A stretch of DNA of 64,000 bases. It comes from Entophlyctis helioformis. Its lineage: Eukaryota > Chytridiomycota > Chytridiomycetes > Chytridiales > Chytriomycetaceae. Within the stretch, counting starts at the first letter, position 1. The number at the start of each line of letters is the position of its first letter. Below are positions 11,850-24,050 of this stretch, one piece after another. The stretch covers positions 109,877 through 173,876 of the forward strand of contig JAHLKH010000039.1 of NCBI GenBank assembly GCA_025526915.1, given 5' to 3'. The notes under the pieces are model-generated. The model had not been told where the DNA came from. It did no database searches and saw only the letters and a program-made list of their open reading frames with translations. The translations under genes were made by a program, and so were the position numbers.

Positions 11850-14042
11850 TCACACCGTCGAGGGGATCGCGCCGTATGCCCCGCGATCGTCGCACGCATC
11901 CAGGCGTCCAGCAAGCTGCAGCGCCCGCTCTGCCTCGTGCGTCCAGTCCGTGCGCACCACCATCACCGCAACCGTGCCCGATGCCAGGATAAGAGCAAAC
12001 GTGAGTCCCATCCAGAGACCCGCAAGCCCAAGCGAAAAGTGGAACGCCGCGACGATCGCCACGGGCAGACCAATGACGTAGTAGCCTGCGAGGTTGATGT
12101 ACGCTCCCAGGTGCTGGCGGCCGCATCCGCGCAGGACGGCGCCACCCACGGCTCCAAGACCGTCGCTGACCTGGAACAGGGCTGCGAGCGGCATGACGGA
12201 CGCGACAATCGTGATGACCTCGGGGTCGTTGGAGTAGAGCCCACCCAGCGAGTTGCGCGCAGAGAAGAGAACAAGCGCGTTGATGCACGCTCCGCCAACT
12301 CCCAGAATGTACGACGTGATGGCCGCGACCTTGGCCGAGAAGGGCCGGTTGGATCCGAGAGAGTTACTGCCATGGACGGGAAACGCTCAGTCAGTCATGG
12401 CAGCAAGTGACAATGAACCACCCGAAACGAAGTGCACGGCTCACCCAATGCGCGTCGAACTGGCAATCGACAGAGCCAAGGGAACCGTGTACGTCAGACC
12501 GATCGTGTTGAGCGCAATCGTCTGCGCGGCAAGCATGTTGTCGCCAAGAAGCCCGGCTGCCAGAGCAACAATCTGGATCCCGCCACACCAAGTTTGTCAG
12601 CGCGTTCTGTTGCCCAAACCGTGCATTCAAGCCCATAGCCCTGCATGTGCCGGCTCACCTCAAAGGCCCACCACTCGCTGCACACCATGGCGATGCCGGG
12701 AACACCAAGCTTGACAAAGATCCACAGCTGGCGAGCGTCCAGCGCCTCTTTCCAGTCCCAGCCGCCCCAGGCCTCGTGGCCCTGGACAAAGGCCGCGTAG
12801 CCGATCGTCATGAGGAAGATGAGCGTGTTGCTGATGCTGGTGGCGATGGGTGCGCCGATGATGCCCAGACTGGCAAACGGCGACCAGACAAGGAGCCACT
12901 GAAGGAAGATGTTGATGGGCAGCACGATCATCGTCACCCACATGCTCGCCATCACGATTCCTGTTTGCCACCGGCGAGATGGATATGGTCAGCACCGTCA
13001 GGCACACCTGGCAATGCGAGTGGCACGCATAGGATCGTATGTACCCTGGGACTGCAAGTACCGCTTGAGGCAGTCGTTGGCAAGGAACGGAATGAGGCCA
13101 AGCAGCATCCAACGGGCAAACACGCCTGAGATGGCAGAGATCTCAGGATCCTGGCCAGCCAGCAGCAGAATCTCTCTTGTGAACAGCCACACTCCTGCAA
13201 TCGGAATCGACAGGAACAGCATCACGACAATCGACCGCTGCAGGTGCTTGCCCAGCGCGTGTTTGTCCAGCGAGGCGGTGTGGCCCTGCGAGCAGAGCGT
13301 GTCCAGCGCAGATGCCATGCCCTGCCGAGTGCATCAGAGTCCAGATGACCGCATCCACGTGTCAGCGCATGGAGGGGCAGCCACGCGATCGCATGCATGC
13401 AGCACCTACAATGCCGACAGAGTGGCCGGTGACGTTGCAGAACATGGTTGTCAGGGCAGAGGCCGCCAGCTCCTTTGTGCCCACATGTCCCACGAAAACA
13501 CCCTGAGCACAGCATGCCACCGGTCAAACTAATGCCCGTCGCACAACGGCACACAAACAGAAAAAGGCAGCAGGCGCTCGATACGTACGATGTGAGCGAC
13601 AGCGAGAACTGAAGCAGGTAGGCGACAAAGATGGGCCAGGCGAGTTGAACTAGGCGCCACACATGCACACACATGCACGCACATGCGCACGCATCGATCG
13701 CAGCGGGTCAGTCGCAGTCTCGGTCATCCACGCCGCCATCACCGTGAGCAGAGCAGCACGGCAGAACGGCAGAACGGCAGAACGGCAGCACGACAGCATC
13801 CGTTCCTCACCAATGTGCGAGGACTCGGCCAGGATGAGGGCACCGGTGACCTTGGCGTTCATGTCTTCCTCGGTCTTGGCAGGCAGCTCGTCGACGCCTT
13901 CCACATCGACGGCATCGTCGATGTTGCCGCTGTCATTGCTGCATTGCTCGGAAGTCGTCCAAGCAGTGGTTGTTGCTGCTGTTGTGGGGGCTGCTGATGC
14001 AGCAACGGCGTTGTTTCGATGGCCATGAGTGTCTGCGTGCAT
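11850..14042 (-). CDS. MATE-family multidrug/cation antiporter
   Basis: Seven exons: 14042-13811, 13649-13585, 13502-13410, 13321-13045, 12960-12659, 12572-12445, 12366-11850; about 537 aa with every phase matching. The first 75 residues are hydrophilic (Thr/Asn/Asp-rich). Membrane helices begin at VQLAWPIFVAYLLQF and are followed by the MATE pattern VGHVGTKELAASAL, then GMASALDTLCSQGHTAS (the classic ALDT-QA segment), RYLQSQGIVMASM, and in the second repeat GDNMLAAQTIALN and the closing FQVSDGLGAVGGAVLRGCGRQ. Two MatE repeats of about six helices each. Proteins of this family extrude organic cations or metabolites using H+ or Na+. An in-frame ATG at 14054 is an alternative start. Intron 1 (13810-13650) contains tandem GGCAGAAC units. 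Confidence 0.92.
13758..13788. repeat. Short tandem repeat (GGCAGAAC unit)
   Basis: Three to four head-to-tail copies of an 8-base unit inside intron 1 of the MATE gene; no coding role. Confidence 0.7.
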
Positions 14043-14054
14043 GCAGTTGCGCAT

Positions 14055-14390
14055 CAGCCATCCGGTCGCCCACAAGCATCACAGCATGCGCAATCCAGCC
14101 AGCCACTCGAGGCCCTACAAGCCAGCGGTCTGCATGGATGGCCAGTGGTCTGCCTTTACCGTTGTGGTCTATCGGAAGAAGGGGAAACATGCCGAAAAAA
14201 CGTGGCTGGATGGCTGGCTGATCACATGGGAGGACGGCAAGGCAGGCACATGGGGTGCAGATGCCAGTCAGATGACTGCATTCACATCATCAACATCCAA
14301 CAACAAGAGATTCAATCGCAATGGCACAGGATGAGGTCGCATGGCCCGAGGGTCCGCGACCAGTAGAAGCAAACAGTCATGTAGCAGTCC
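14055..14390. other. Intergenic spacer, nothing recognised
   Basis: 336 bases between the MATE start codon and the stop of the RING gene, both on the minus strand. It must contain the MATE promoter and the RING 3' flank. No conserved coding signal, TATA box or repeat is evident. Confidence 0.5.
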
Positions 14391-16126
14391 TCAGTCAAGC
14401 GCATCAATGTCACTGTGGCGATCACGTTGCTGCTGCTGAGAGCCAGAAGATGGCGCATCGCCGCCCCGCATGCCAAACAGTGATGCAAGAAAGTTGGTGC
14501 TGGCCGACTGGGGTCGTGACGAGGAGCGCGCGTCCGTGTCTGCTGCTGGTCCGCCAGATCCGCTAGCAGGTCCAGGCGCAGACCCAGCGGCGTCAACAAG
14601 CGAGAATCGGCACACGGGGCACGTGCCGTTGAGCTTGAGCCAGCTGTTGATGCACTCGGGGTGGAATGCGTGGTGGCACGGCAGCTCGACTAACTCCTCG
14701 GCGTCCACAAAGTTGTCTTGGCACACAGGACAGTCGTGTTGCACTGGTTGCATGTTTCGTGCCAATGTCAGCAATCATCCATGCTCTCTTGGATGGCAAC
14801 GCCGCAACGTACGCATTGAGTCCTTGGAAAACGGCTTGTGAGGCAGTTTGCGGATCGTGTCGGCAGAGGCAGCCGCAGGGCCAGTCGACCTGGCATAACA
14901 GGAATGAGCACCACGTCATGCGAGGCCGTGTCAAGACGGCCCATGGATCGACATACCGGCTGTGCTGCTCCATAAGCTGTGTCACGATTTCGTCAAGGCC
15001 GTGCTGGCTCATCACGTAGTCGCCGGGATCGCCGCGCATGCCGAGCATTTCGAAAAACGTTGGCGGTCTGGCCCCTCTGCCTCCCTGCCCAGCACCACGC
15101 TGCTGCTCAGCAGACATGGTTTCCAGTTGCTGCAGCATTCTGATCGCACCACCAATACACTCTCAGCACACGTTGTTGGAGAGAAATGGGCTGGATGGCT
15201 CTGCACTTACAGTAGCAGCATCTGCTCTTGAAGACTGCGTCCGCCCTGAAACGCAAACGGCTCTGGGCCAGGCTGGCCAGGCCGGTGTGGCGAGCCACTG
15301 CGCTGCGTGCCAGCTGTCTGCGTACCGTCAGTGTCCGTCGATGGACGACGGCCCAGGCCACCAGCATTTGGAGGGTAGGTAAACGAAGCCGTGTACAGTG
15401 CTCCTAAGGGACCCAGCTGCTGTGATCGGAACTGGAATCCGCCCGTGCTGCTGCTTCCACCAGTCTCGGCAGCATCGTCACCGCCTGCAGCCCTTGTCGT
15501 CGTCGCAGATGCGCGTGCAGGGCCGCCAAGTCCCACTCCAAGCAGCTGCTGCAACATCATCGGCAACAGCTGATCAATGTTCTCTGGCCCACCAGCGCGA
15601 TGGCGAGTCGAGCTGGTGGCCGATTCGCCGTCGTCTTCGGTCTCCCATCCGTCTTCCTGGCCAAGACTGAGCGACTGGTCGTGGAACGGATCGCCTCCTT
15701 CGATCTGTAGCCAGCCAGGAAAGCCACGGAACGAGTCAGACCGTTGTGATATGATGCGGATGCGGATCAACTCGCAGGCTCGCTGACCTCTTCGACAAAC
15801 TCTGAGCGGCAGATGGGGCACACGGGCAGACCCTCGATGTTCCTGGCAGGCCTGATTTCCACCTGCACACGCACGCACGCACACACGCACAGCAGCCGTC
15901 CGTTGAGCATCGTTGGGTGCGGCAGCAGCGTCCGTCGCAGCCAGTCCCGTCAGTTCAAGCCAGTCCAAGCTAGAAACAAGGCCACCGCACAGCCAGTGCA
16001 CATGCCCCGGCCGTGTGCGGCAGAAAGCCGACAGCCGACAGCCCATCTGGTGGGCCAGTGAGTGTGCGCTGGACATGGCCGGCATACCTGGCAACTGTGG
16101 CACCAGAACGGAGCGTTGGTACTCAT
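14391..16126 (-). CDS. RING-H2 E3 ubiquitin ligase, RNF115/RNF126-like
   Basis: Six exons: 16126-16088, 15862-15788, 15704-15211, 15139-14957, 14889-14813, 14743-14391; 406 aa. The N-terminus has the zinc ribbon typical of the RNF115/126 group, WCHSC split by intron 1 from CPICRSEFVEE. A long Gly/Ser/Gln-rich middle follows, then a helix FFEMLGMRGDPGDYVMSQHG with DEIVTQLMEQ, an ADTIRKLP linker and the RING-H2 domain DCPVC...ELPCHHAFHPECINSWLKLNGTCPVC (about residues 292-332). In this family the ribbon binds ubiquitin and the RING recruits the E2, acting in endosomal sorting and protein quality control. Intron 2 has a weak GTCAGC donor. The start is only 16 bp from the divergent gene at 16142. 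Confidence 0.88.
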
Positions 16127-16141
16127 TTTGCTCGATTTGTT

Positions 16142-17179
16142 ATGGTTTGCAAAGCGAACCTCATCGATTCGATGCAAGGTCGGTCGGACGACCGCACGGT
16201 CGCCCGTCACATCACGGCAACCATTGTCGCTGTGCAGGCCAGACAGGCCGTGTGAGTGCACCCACGCTGCCGCACTGCACTGCACTGCTGCGCATCATAT
16301 ACATCACCTCGCCATCACATCACATCCCGCCAGCCGCTGACTGCAGAGGTGTGCGGCCCGAACAGGCTGCGCACTTGCAGAGCGTGCAAGACTCTCGTCC
16401 GGATCAAGCCGGCCGTGCTGCTCGTGGCCCGCTTCTTCTGCGACACCTGCTTTCAGCACACCGACCTGGACAAGGCCTACATGCTGCCGGTACTCTGCAT
16501 CTGCCTCGACGCTCGTGCGTCTCGGCTTGTGCCCAATCTGACGCTTGCTGCCGCCGGCGTCTGTCCGTGTCTGTCCGTGTCCAGATGACGCTGCTGTGGA
16601 ACTCGACGCTCTTCTCGGCGGTTGCCATGGGCGATCAGGTCGAGCGGCTGATGGGCGTGTCCGTCCACGAGTACGACGAGGTGGGGCGACGCACAGCAGT
16701 CACCTTGGCCATCGACCCATGGCACTGACGCATGCCTCCGTTGCACGCAGATGGCTGGACTGTACCCAGACTTTTACGGCTTTGTCGAGCACGTCTTGCC
16801 GTCGCTCCTTGTCTGCATCGAGCTGAAGCCCGACAGCCGTGCCAACAGACCAAAGGTACGCAGCTTGCATCACGCAGCTTGCATTCTGGCTGCTCTGGTG
16901 TCGCAACTCATCCGTGCCACCAAAACAGAATCCGGACTTTGATGGATCGCCAGACATGTTCGTGCAGTCGCTCTTGCCACTGTTTGACCACGCCCCTGCA
17001 GCATCGCTCTACTCGGCCATGGTGAGTCTCGGCCTTTCTTGTGAGGGCCTGTGCGTGGCGAGCACTAAAGCATGATGCACACGCCAACCCAGCTGCGTGG
17101 CCGCGATCTGGATCCAAGCGGCAGTCCGTCGCGTAAGCGCGTTTGCCGTCCCAACAACAAACCGGGAGATGAACGCTGA
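16142..17179 (+). CDS. Small zinc-ribbon protein, family not assigned
   Basis: Six predicted exons with consistent phase-0 junctions: 16142-16249, 16349-16489, 16585-16680, 16751-16855, 16929-17021, 17093-17179; 209 aa. A zinc-ribbon-like pair CRAC and CDTC (about residues 44-70) leads into a beta-rich segment, FSAVAMGDQVERLMGVSVHE, that looks like an OB-fold strand-loop such as follows the zinc finger in MCM-type N-domains (MCMDC2 came to mind; weak). A hydrophobic helical part follows, and a basic C-terminus (SRKRVCRPNNK) could be a nuclear signal. Its stop codon overlaps the ARMC9 start by 11 nt in another frame. Consistent phases at five junctions argue that it is real; function unknown. 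Confidence 0.5.
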
Positions 17180-20100
17180 GCGAGAGAATGCCGCCAACCG
17201 CCTTGTGCTTGAGGTGTGCAATGTAGATATGTGGCCTGCGATACACGTTTGCAAATACAGCCGTTTGTTGCCTTGCTGATTCGGTGCTTTTGGGGTCGCC
17301 GTGCGCTGCTGCAGTATCTGTCGTACGCCGACTACGAAGCTCGCTGTCAGCCTTTGAGAAAGAGGCTGGCCAGCGTGTTGCCGACGTGGCGTCGTTTGCG
17401 TCTCGTGAAACACAGGTTCGTTGGTCGGCTGTGCTGTCATGGAGACAGTGACAAGAGCGTCTCGTTTAACCCAGCCATGTCCCGGCATCGACACAGGCGC
17501 AGTTTCTGACAGCATTCCGCGACGGCGACCAGCAGCTCTTCTTTGCGCTTTGGGACGACCACTTTCCCGAGCATGTTTGCAAGAGCGACCCATCCATGCA
17601 GCGGCTCGAGTTTACCGTCAGCGTCTACTTTGCCGTGTACCCGCTCATCCCCAACGTGTCGCGGCCATCAGTAAGCTGGCGCAAACACCGATGCACCCAC
17701 CATGCCCTTGTCTGACATTTGGCTTGTCGACTGGCACAGATGCACAAATTGAGACCACCATGGATGCGTTCAAACGGTTCCTCGAGACCCGTGGTGCCGA
17801 GCTGTCCAAGAGCCCGCAGTTTCTGCAGTTCTACGCGCTGCCGTATGTGCCGGATCCACGACAGCATCCGTCGTTTGTGGATATCTTTTCGGCGACGTGG
17901 GTGCCGGATCTGGAGTCGCGTCTGACGCTGTTCCTCGAGAAGACGCTGGCCGGCAAAGTGCGGCCTCGTCTGCTGTCTCTTGCTGATAATCTGGTGTGTA
18001 GACTCTTCAACCAGTACTTGTGGCACGCCATCTAATGTCGAAACCTGTGGATTGTAGGATGAACGGCCATCAGCAGCAGATACAAGGCGTATGTGCATTC
18101 TCGTGCGCAACCTGGAAAGAACACTGCCAGACACACTGACCGCCCTCAACTGCCTGCATTGCAGACCTTGTTGATGAGATCAAGGTGCTCAAACGCCAGA
18201 TCATGGACAAGGACCTTGCAGATGACCAGATCCGCACCAAACTGCGGCAGCTGCAGTCGGACTACCACAACCTCATCACTATCGCCTCCGAACTGGTCCA
18301 CACGCTTGCGCTCTGCATCAACGGAGAAAAGGTGCAGCGTACTGTGACTCGCATATCACCCTTTTGTTGGCGTGCGGCCTGACATGTCGTTTGGATGGGC
18401 TGGCTCCAGATCACGCCTGCGTATTTGTCGTCGATTGTGCAGAAGCTGTCGGCATTCAAAAAGGGCACTCAAGCAGCACGACCATCACAAACCCAACAGA
18501 TCCAGCAACAGCATGCATCCATGAAACCGCCAGCCCCGCTGTCCAAGCCGCCATCCAGGTATATTCCAAGCCCACTGCAGTCTGTTTGTGCCATGCCATG
18601 CCATGCTATGATGCTCAACAGCGAAACCGCGGCAACTGCAGTGAGACTGGACAACTGCTGCAGCACCGCTTGTACACAAGGGCCAGCCCGGCGCCGAGCC
18701 CGTTTTACGGCATGGTGGGATCCGCGCAGATGGACAACGACGCGCTGCGTCACTTGCCGATCGAGCAGCGGCTCGACTATGGCCAGATGGAGCGCGTGTG
18801 GCTTGCCGATGCTAGCGACTGGACCACCACGCGCCGCCAAGCCTTCCTGTTCCAGGCTCTTCGTTTTGTGAGTGACGACTATCCATGCGACAATGGTGAC
18901 AGGGCGTACTCACAAGAGCCATGCTGCCTGATACAGAGACTTTTGCGTGCACCAAACGGCATGGCAAGACGCGCCATGCTGCATACCATGATCGATAATG
19001 ATATCCTTGGCATCAGGCAAAGCAAGGTGCAGCGTGGCTTGCTGGCCAGCTTGTGCGGCCGTGCCATGTATCTGACAATGTGTGGCGAATGCAAACTATA
19101 ACAGGGACTGCTTATGCACGTGCTGGATGGCCAGTCGCCAGACGTCAAAGAGCAGCTGGCGCGTCTGATGAACATGGTGGCTACCGATTGTGCCGGCCGC
19201 GAATACTTGCTGTCCAGGGACGCGTACATTATCCCGCAGGTCGTCGCAGCCATGAAGCACGATCCAGTCGACTCAGTGTTCCGCCAGAACCTTCTCGGGG
19301 CCTTGCAGAAACTGTCGCTTCGGTGGGTGCATCCTCTACGTGTGTGTGCATCTGCTCCCATCAGCCGCCACTGACATCGCATGGACAGACGTGTGGGCCA
19401 GTCAGCGATGAACAATCTGCATGTCATCACATACCTCCAAGACACGTTCACCAGCCTCGACGCGCTCTCCGACTATACCATCGAGTACGGCACAGCACTC
19501 CTGATGAACCTGTGCTTGCGCACGGCTGGAAAACGAGAATGCAGCCTAGACCCGTCGCGTACACTGTCGATCCTCAATGAGCTCATCGAGCATGACAACC
19601 TGCAAGTCAAGACCTATGTCAACGGCACGCTGTACAGCGTGCTGAGCGAGCCCAGCATCCGTGCCCGCGCGCGTGCTATAGGGATGGAGGAGCAGTTGCG
19701 GTACCTCCGGCAGGTGTCGGACGAGCAGCTTGTCAAGCAGATCGACTTTGTGATCGACAGGCTGAATGGTGCGGGTATGTGTGTTCCTATTGCAGCTGGC
19801 ATGGAGCTGAGACGAGTTCATCTCGACTGACTTGCCGGTTTGCACGTAGACGAGGATGAGGAGAAGGCGATGATGTGTCTGAGGATGGCGATGAAGACGA
19901 CAATGTTGATGACGAGGTAAACTGGGGTTTGATATCACACCATTCAAGTGATGCTGATGGCCGTGTGTAGGACGATCTGCCCGTGTTTGATGACGAAGAG
20001 GGCGAAGATATGGCTCCCAAGGACGCCACAGAGCTCACTGGCGATGCTCTGCTCGAGCAGTACGCGTTTCCAAGGTATACCGCCCTGTATCGCAACACAC

Positions 20101-20534
20101 GGTTGTCCTGCCAATGTTGACGCAATGCGTGCATGATCAGGTGAATGCGTATGGCACAGCAGCAAACGCTTCATACATGGACAAGCATCACAGCACAGCG
20201 ACGGTCATCAACAGCGCGTCAGACTTTAAACGCGCCATGACACCTTCACGCCCGCAGACTCCGGGCAATGCGCGTCGCGTGTACGAGCAGCCCCCAGTGT
20301 TGCATCGCCAACACCGAGCTCCAGTCTGAGTATCGAGCACCTGCAGGCTGCCAAGAAAGCCGGCTGCAAATGTGCCCAGGACACAGCTTGAGTAAGAGGG
20401 ATGTGGCATGTCTGATGGCAGGCAGCAACTGACTTGGATTGGTGGACAGGCGAGCGGATTTTGATATGGCCTTTTCGACGCGCGCCAAGCTGGCTCGCAC
20501 GCCGACCTTTGAAGGTGGTACCCAGCTGTCGTGA
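17169..20534 (+). CDS. ARMC9: ARMC9 homologue, LisH/armadillo ciliary protein
   Basis: Sixteen exons: 17169-17213, 17315-17415, 17503-17670, 17754-17993, 18058-18088, 18165-18331, 18410-18558, 18642-18867, 18937-19026, 19105-19322, 19389-19774, 19867-19916, 19971-20074, 20194-20280, 20347-20391, 20450-20534. With one missing base near 17340 the frame closes at 730 aa. LisH motif (LVLEYLSYADYEA...LSAFEKE) at the N-terminus; then FLTAFRDGDQQLFFALWDDH, FLQFYALPYVPDPRQHPSF, QSDYHNLITIASELV, ITPAYL, armadillo-type helices with ENLLGALQKLSLR-like and SDYTIEYGTALLMNLCLR segments, an acidic stretch, then LTGDALL. This order matches animal ARMC9, a basal-body/ciliary-tip protein mutated in Joubert syndrome. 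It indicates a flagellated cell stage. Exon 5 is only 31 nt. The last three exons are the least certain. Confidence 0.88.
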
Positions 20535-20607
20535 ATGTCGATTGGAAACGGGTGACAGAGATGGAACCGTGCGCAGAGTGCCAGAGACAAGGCGCAAATG
20601 AACGCGT

Positions 20608-22116
20608 TCATTGCCGAGTATCGTCTTCGTCGTATTCAGCATCTGTGGCTGAATGGTCCATCTGACCGTCATCAAACGCGAACCGGCTCTTTTGCGAAGA
20701 CCGACGTCTGGTTTGGACAAACTCAGTCTCGGCCATCGTCGGATGCAGCGAGTCCAGATTGTCCGGATACGTGCCATCGACAGTGTCCATGTCGTCGCCA
20801 ACTGCGGCCTGTCTAGTGGGGCGGAACGGCGACTGGTGGTACACAAACGATTCCGTGAACTCGTGAAGCAGCTGCCCCGACAGAATCTGCTGGTCATTGA
20901 GGCGATCGTTGAAAAAGGACACGATCGTGTACATCTGTCGCGCCGACCCAAACACGCCAGGCAGTCAGCCAGCCAGTCAGTCATCAATCCAAGTGGCCGA
21001 AAACAACGGAATGCGTACCATGAGTGCCGTCAGACAAGCGACAGGCAGGTTGTATAGCCAGTTGCTCGCAGACGTGCCGTACAGGACAGCAATCTGCGGT
21101 GGCGAGAACCACGCAAACAGGACAAGCGATCCCTCTGATGGGTTCCACACTTGCACGACCCATTTGTTCTCTTTGCTGCCATTCTGCCCAGCTGAGGATG
21201 TCGATTTTGGTGCCAGCAGCCGCCACACGTACGAACCCAAGATCCGGCGGATGATTGTGACGGCTGGCCGTTTGTGTCTGACAAGTCGCGAGCGACATCG
21301 ACGGGCATGATACGCGCGTTCCGGCTGCGCACGATCCATTGCTGGTCACCAGGATATCTAGGCTGCAAAGCAGTCAGACACTCAGTGTTAGAGTGGCAAC
21401 GGCAGACACACAGCCGCCGGTGGGTGTACCTCTGTGGGCTGTCTGAACAGCACAAACGACTTTGTGCGGGTGAACACGTGGACAGAGTTGACGATGCAGA
21501 TGGCGATCAGAGCCCACTCGACGGCAGACAGCTTCACGAGCCAAGGTGTCAGTGCGAGACAGGCAGGCAGGCAGGCAGGCAGGCAGACACGACCTACCAC
21601 GAGCATACTGGACGGCGGGTGCCGATCGCCCCAGATGAGCGACAGCACGACCGCCAGCAGCGTGTCCTCGGTCTGCATCTCTTGCAGCCACTCCTGCGAC
21701 CCTTGCGACAGCTTCAGCCGCACGTCGTCCGCATCGTCCATGACGCCGTCTCGGTACATCTTGACCACCAGATACGCAGCATTGCACACCAGTGCAATGG
21801 CCAGGCTGCAGCCGTGAACATGTGCATGCGTGTGCATGTCAGCAAGCCGTGCCTCGGTGTGTGCGTGAGCAGAGTCGGACGTGCAGCAGCCCAACACGCA
21901 CCTTGAGCGAGCAAACAGCTTCTCGAGGTCCATGTCTGCCCACCACACACCGACCGCCAGCAGCACGTCTACGGGCATTGACTGCAGCCTGCTCCACGCA
22001 CTCTCCCGCTTGACCAGCCGCTTGCCGCCAGCAGCCGCATGCCCCTTGCGCTTTGACGCTGTGCTCCTCGGCACGCTCACTCGCACGTTCCCTGCCGGTG
22101 TCCGCACGCCGTTCAT
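20608..22116 (-). CDS. NUR1: NUR1/Mug154-like nuclear rim membrane protein
   Basis: Five exons: 22116-21902, 21805-21598, 21531-21430, 21362-21019, 20934-20608; about 398 aa once one missing base near 21271-21274 (an AAA run on the coding strand) is allowed. Recognisable family features: basic N-terminus, SAWSRLQSMPVDVLLAVGVWW, LAIALVCNAAYLVVKM helix, VEWALIAICIVNSVHVFTR helix before FRQPTE, SRNARIMPVD, and KWVVQVWNPSEGSLVLFAWF followed by another helix. That order (helix, RxxLF, NAR-PVD, VWDP-x-SL) is the Nur1/Mug154 signature. In yeasts Nur1 sits in the inner nuclear membrane with Lem2 and helps silence and anchor heterochromatin. The C-terminus is acidic. Intron 2 contains tandem CAGG/GGCA units. 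Confidence 0.75.
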
Positions 22117-22243
22117 CTGATGACACAAGCGTCAGCAGCCAGAATGAACAGCAGTAGACAGCGCACACGCATCCGCAGCCATGCCACCTACAATGCTGTG
22201 ACTGTCGAGGTCGATCGTGAGGATCTCAGCCTGAATAATCGAC

Positions 22244-22322
22244 GCGGATGTGGCTGGATGGAATCCGGATCACGTGAATGCACGTGACTGGAAGGCAGGC
22301 CAATCAGCAGCGTATTCTCAAG
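22244..22322 (+). promoter_or_regulatory. E-box/CCAAT promoter module, copy 1
   Basis: Lies between divergent NUR1 (start 22116) and RFC2 (start 22355). Two CACGTG E-boxes at 22271-22276 and 22281-22286, then a CCAAT core at 22300-22304 and CTCAAG at 22317-22322, preceded by a GATGTGGCTGGATGGAAT block. The same order recurs at 58683-58748 and, inverted, at 26304-26375. E-boxes are bHLH (Cbf1-type) sites and CCAAT is bound by HAP/NF-Y in fungi; binding here is inferred. Confidence 0.6.
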
Positions 22323-22354
22323 CACAGCAGCCAGCCAACTTTCCCCGCTGAGCA

Positions 22355-23878
22355 ATGACAATAAGCGTCCCGTCCGTCCCGTCCGCCCTGGCTGGCTCTG
22401 GCTCTGCGGCAACAGCCGCCCCTGATGCTGGCGCTGGCCTGCCATGGTACGCACCGCCTGAGCGTCTCTCTCGCCTCTCTTGCGCTCTCCTGTGCATCCG
22501 CCCACCAGCTGCCGCTCATCTGATCTGGCTGTCCCGCCTGCCTGCCTGCCTGAGCACCGACTGACTAGCGACATGCAGGGTCGAAAAGTACCGCCCGCTG
22601 CTGCTCAGAGACATTGTCGGCAACGAAGAGACCGTCGCCCGTCTGCAGGTCATCGCCCAGGAAGGCAACATGCCCAACATCATCATCTCGGTATGTCGTC
22701 TATCCTGTCTGTCCGTCGCCCCTGTCCATCGCCCGTGTCCGCTTGGACGTGTCCGAATCGGCAGACTGATCTGCACATGGCTTGGACCTTGGACAGGGCC
22801 CGCCGGGCATCGGCAAGACAACGAGCATCCTGTGTCTGGCCCACGAGCTACTTGGATCTGCATACAAGGAGGGCGTTCTGGAGCTGAACGCTTCGGACGA
22901 TCGGTTCGTTTCCGTGCCTGTCCGCTATCCACACAGATCCAGACACGAACAAACACATCTGACATCCATCCATCCATCCATCCGACAGTGGTATCGACGT
23001 CGTCCGCAACCGCATCAAGATGTTTGCTCAAAAAAAGGTTACGCTGCCGGCCGGCCGACACAAGATCATCATTCTCGACGAAGCAGACAGCATGACTTCC
23101 GGTGCACAGCAGGCCCTGCGACGCACCATGGAGATCTACTCGAGCACAACACGCTTTGCTCTGGCATGCAACCTGTCCAGCAAGATCATCGAGCCCATCC
23201 AGTCGCGGTGCGCCATTCTTCGGTACACTCGGTTGTCTGACGCGCAGCTGCTGCACCGTCTCCAAGAGATTTGCGCTGCAGAGAATGTGGGTGCTTTGCC
23301 ACTCCAAGTGGGGCTCCGCCGCTGCTTGCTCACCATGCATGGCGTACGTGGCATGGACAGGTCAAGTACACACCCGAAGGCCTCGAGCCATCATCTTCAC
23401 ATCCGACGGCGACATGCGGCAGGCCGTCAACAACCTGCAGTCGACAAACTCGGGCTTCAACTTTGTGAGCCCAGAAAACGTGTTCAAGGTCTGCGACCAG
23501 CCGCACCCTGCACTCGTTCAAGAGGTCATCCAGGCGTGCATCGAGACGCGTGTCGATGCAGGCATCCGCGGCTTGACAACGCTGTGGAAGCAGGGATACT
23601 CCATGCAGGACATTGTCACAACTCTGTTCCGCGTTGTCAAGTCATACGACATGCCAGAGTTTTTGAAGCTGGAGTTCATCAAGGTGCGTTTGCTGCAGTT
23701 GCAATCAGGCGTGATGGAGAGGCGGGCAGATGGTGCTGACATGGCTGGCTGTCGATGGATAGGAGATTGGATTTGTGCATATGCGCATGCTGGAGGGTGC
23801 CAGTCGTTGCTGCAGCTGCATGGACTGGCTGCGCGCATGAGCAAGTACAACATGGACCAGTCGCTGTTCCGCATCTAA
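22355..23878 (+). CDS. RFC2: Replication factor C subunit 2 (clamp loader ATPase)
   Basis: Six exons: 22355-22446, 22579-22690, 22797-22903, 22989-23286, 23361-23683, 23763-23878; 349 aa after allowing two missing bases. Motifs: [19 protein letters not shown], Walker [27 protein letters not shown], Walker [24 protein letters not shown] motif [30 protein letters not shown]. Exon 1 ends at GLPW, exactly where family members read LPWVEKYRP. The frame breaks at about 23388 (one G missing between LE and AIIF) and about 23802 (one base missing after EGA; the other frame continues [12 protein letters not shown]). RFC2 with RFC1 and RFC3-5 loads PCNA at primer ends. Intron 3 contains a CATC tandem repeat. 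Confidence 0.93.
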
Positions 23879-24050
23879 CGCGATGTTCTTGGCCTCGCCA
23901 TGTTCAGATTAGATCTGGATTGCGAATGCTGTTGCCCAATGAACCCTGTTGCACCAACAACAGTCGCGGTCTCCTGTCGCTGGGACTTTCTCATCCCTTG
24001 CCAGCATCGCCAGCAACTCGGTGGACCATCGACACGCACGTCAACCCATC

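Noticed and set aside
21560..21595. GGCA tandem repeat as a mobile-element footprint
   Set aside because: A simple tetranucleotide run inside a NUR1 intron (a similar run occurs at 30856-30892 in an AP-3 beta intron); no terminal repeats or flanking duplication.
23380..23810. Programmed ribosomal frameshifting in RFC2, DMC1 and others
   Set aside because: Breaks occur in many unrelated genes at plain homopolymers, without slippery heptamers or a common structure; consensus error explains them better.
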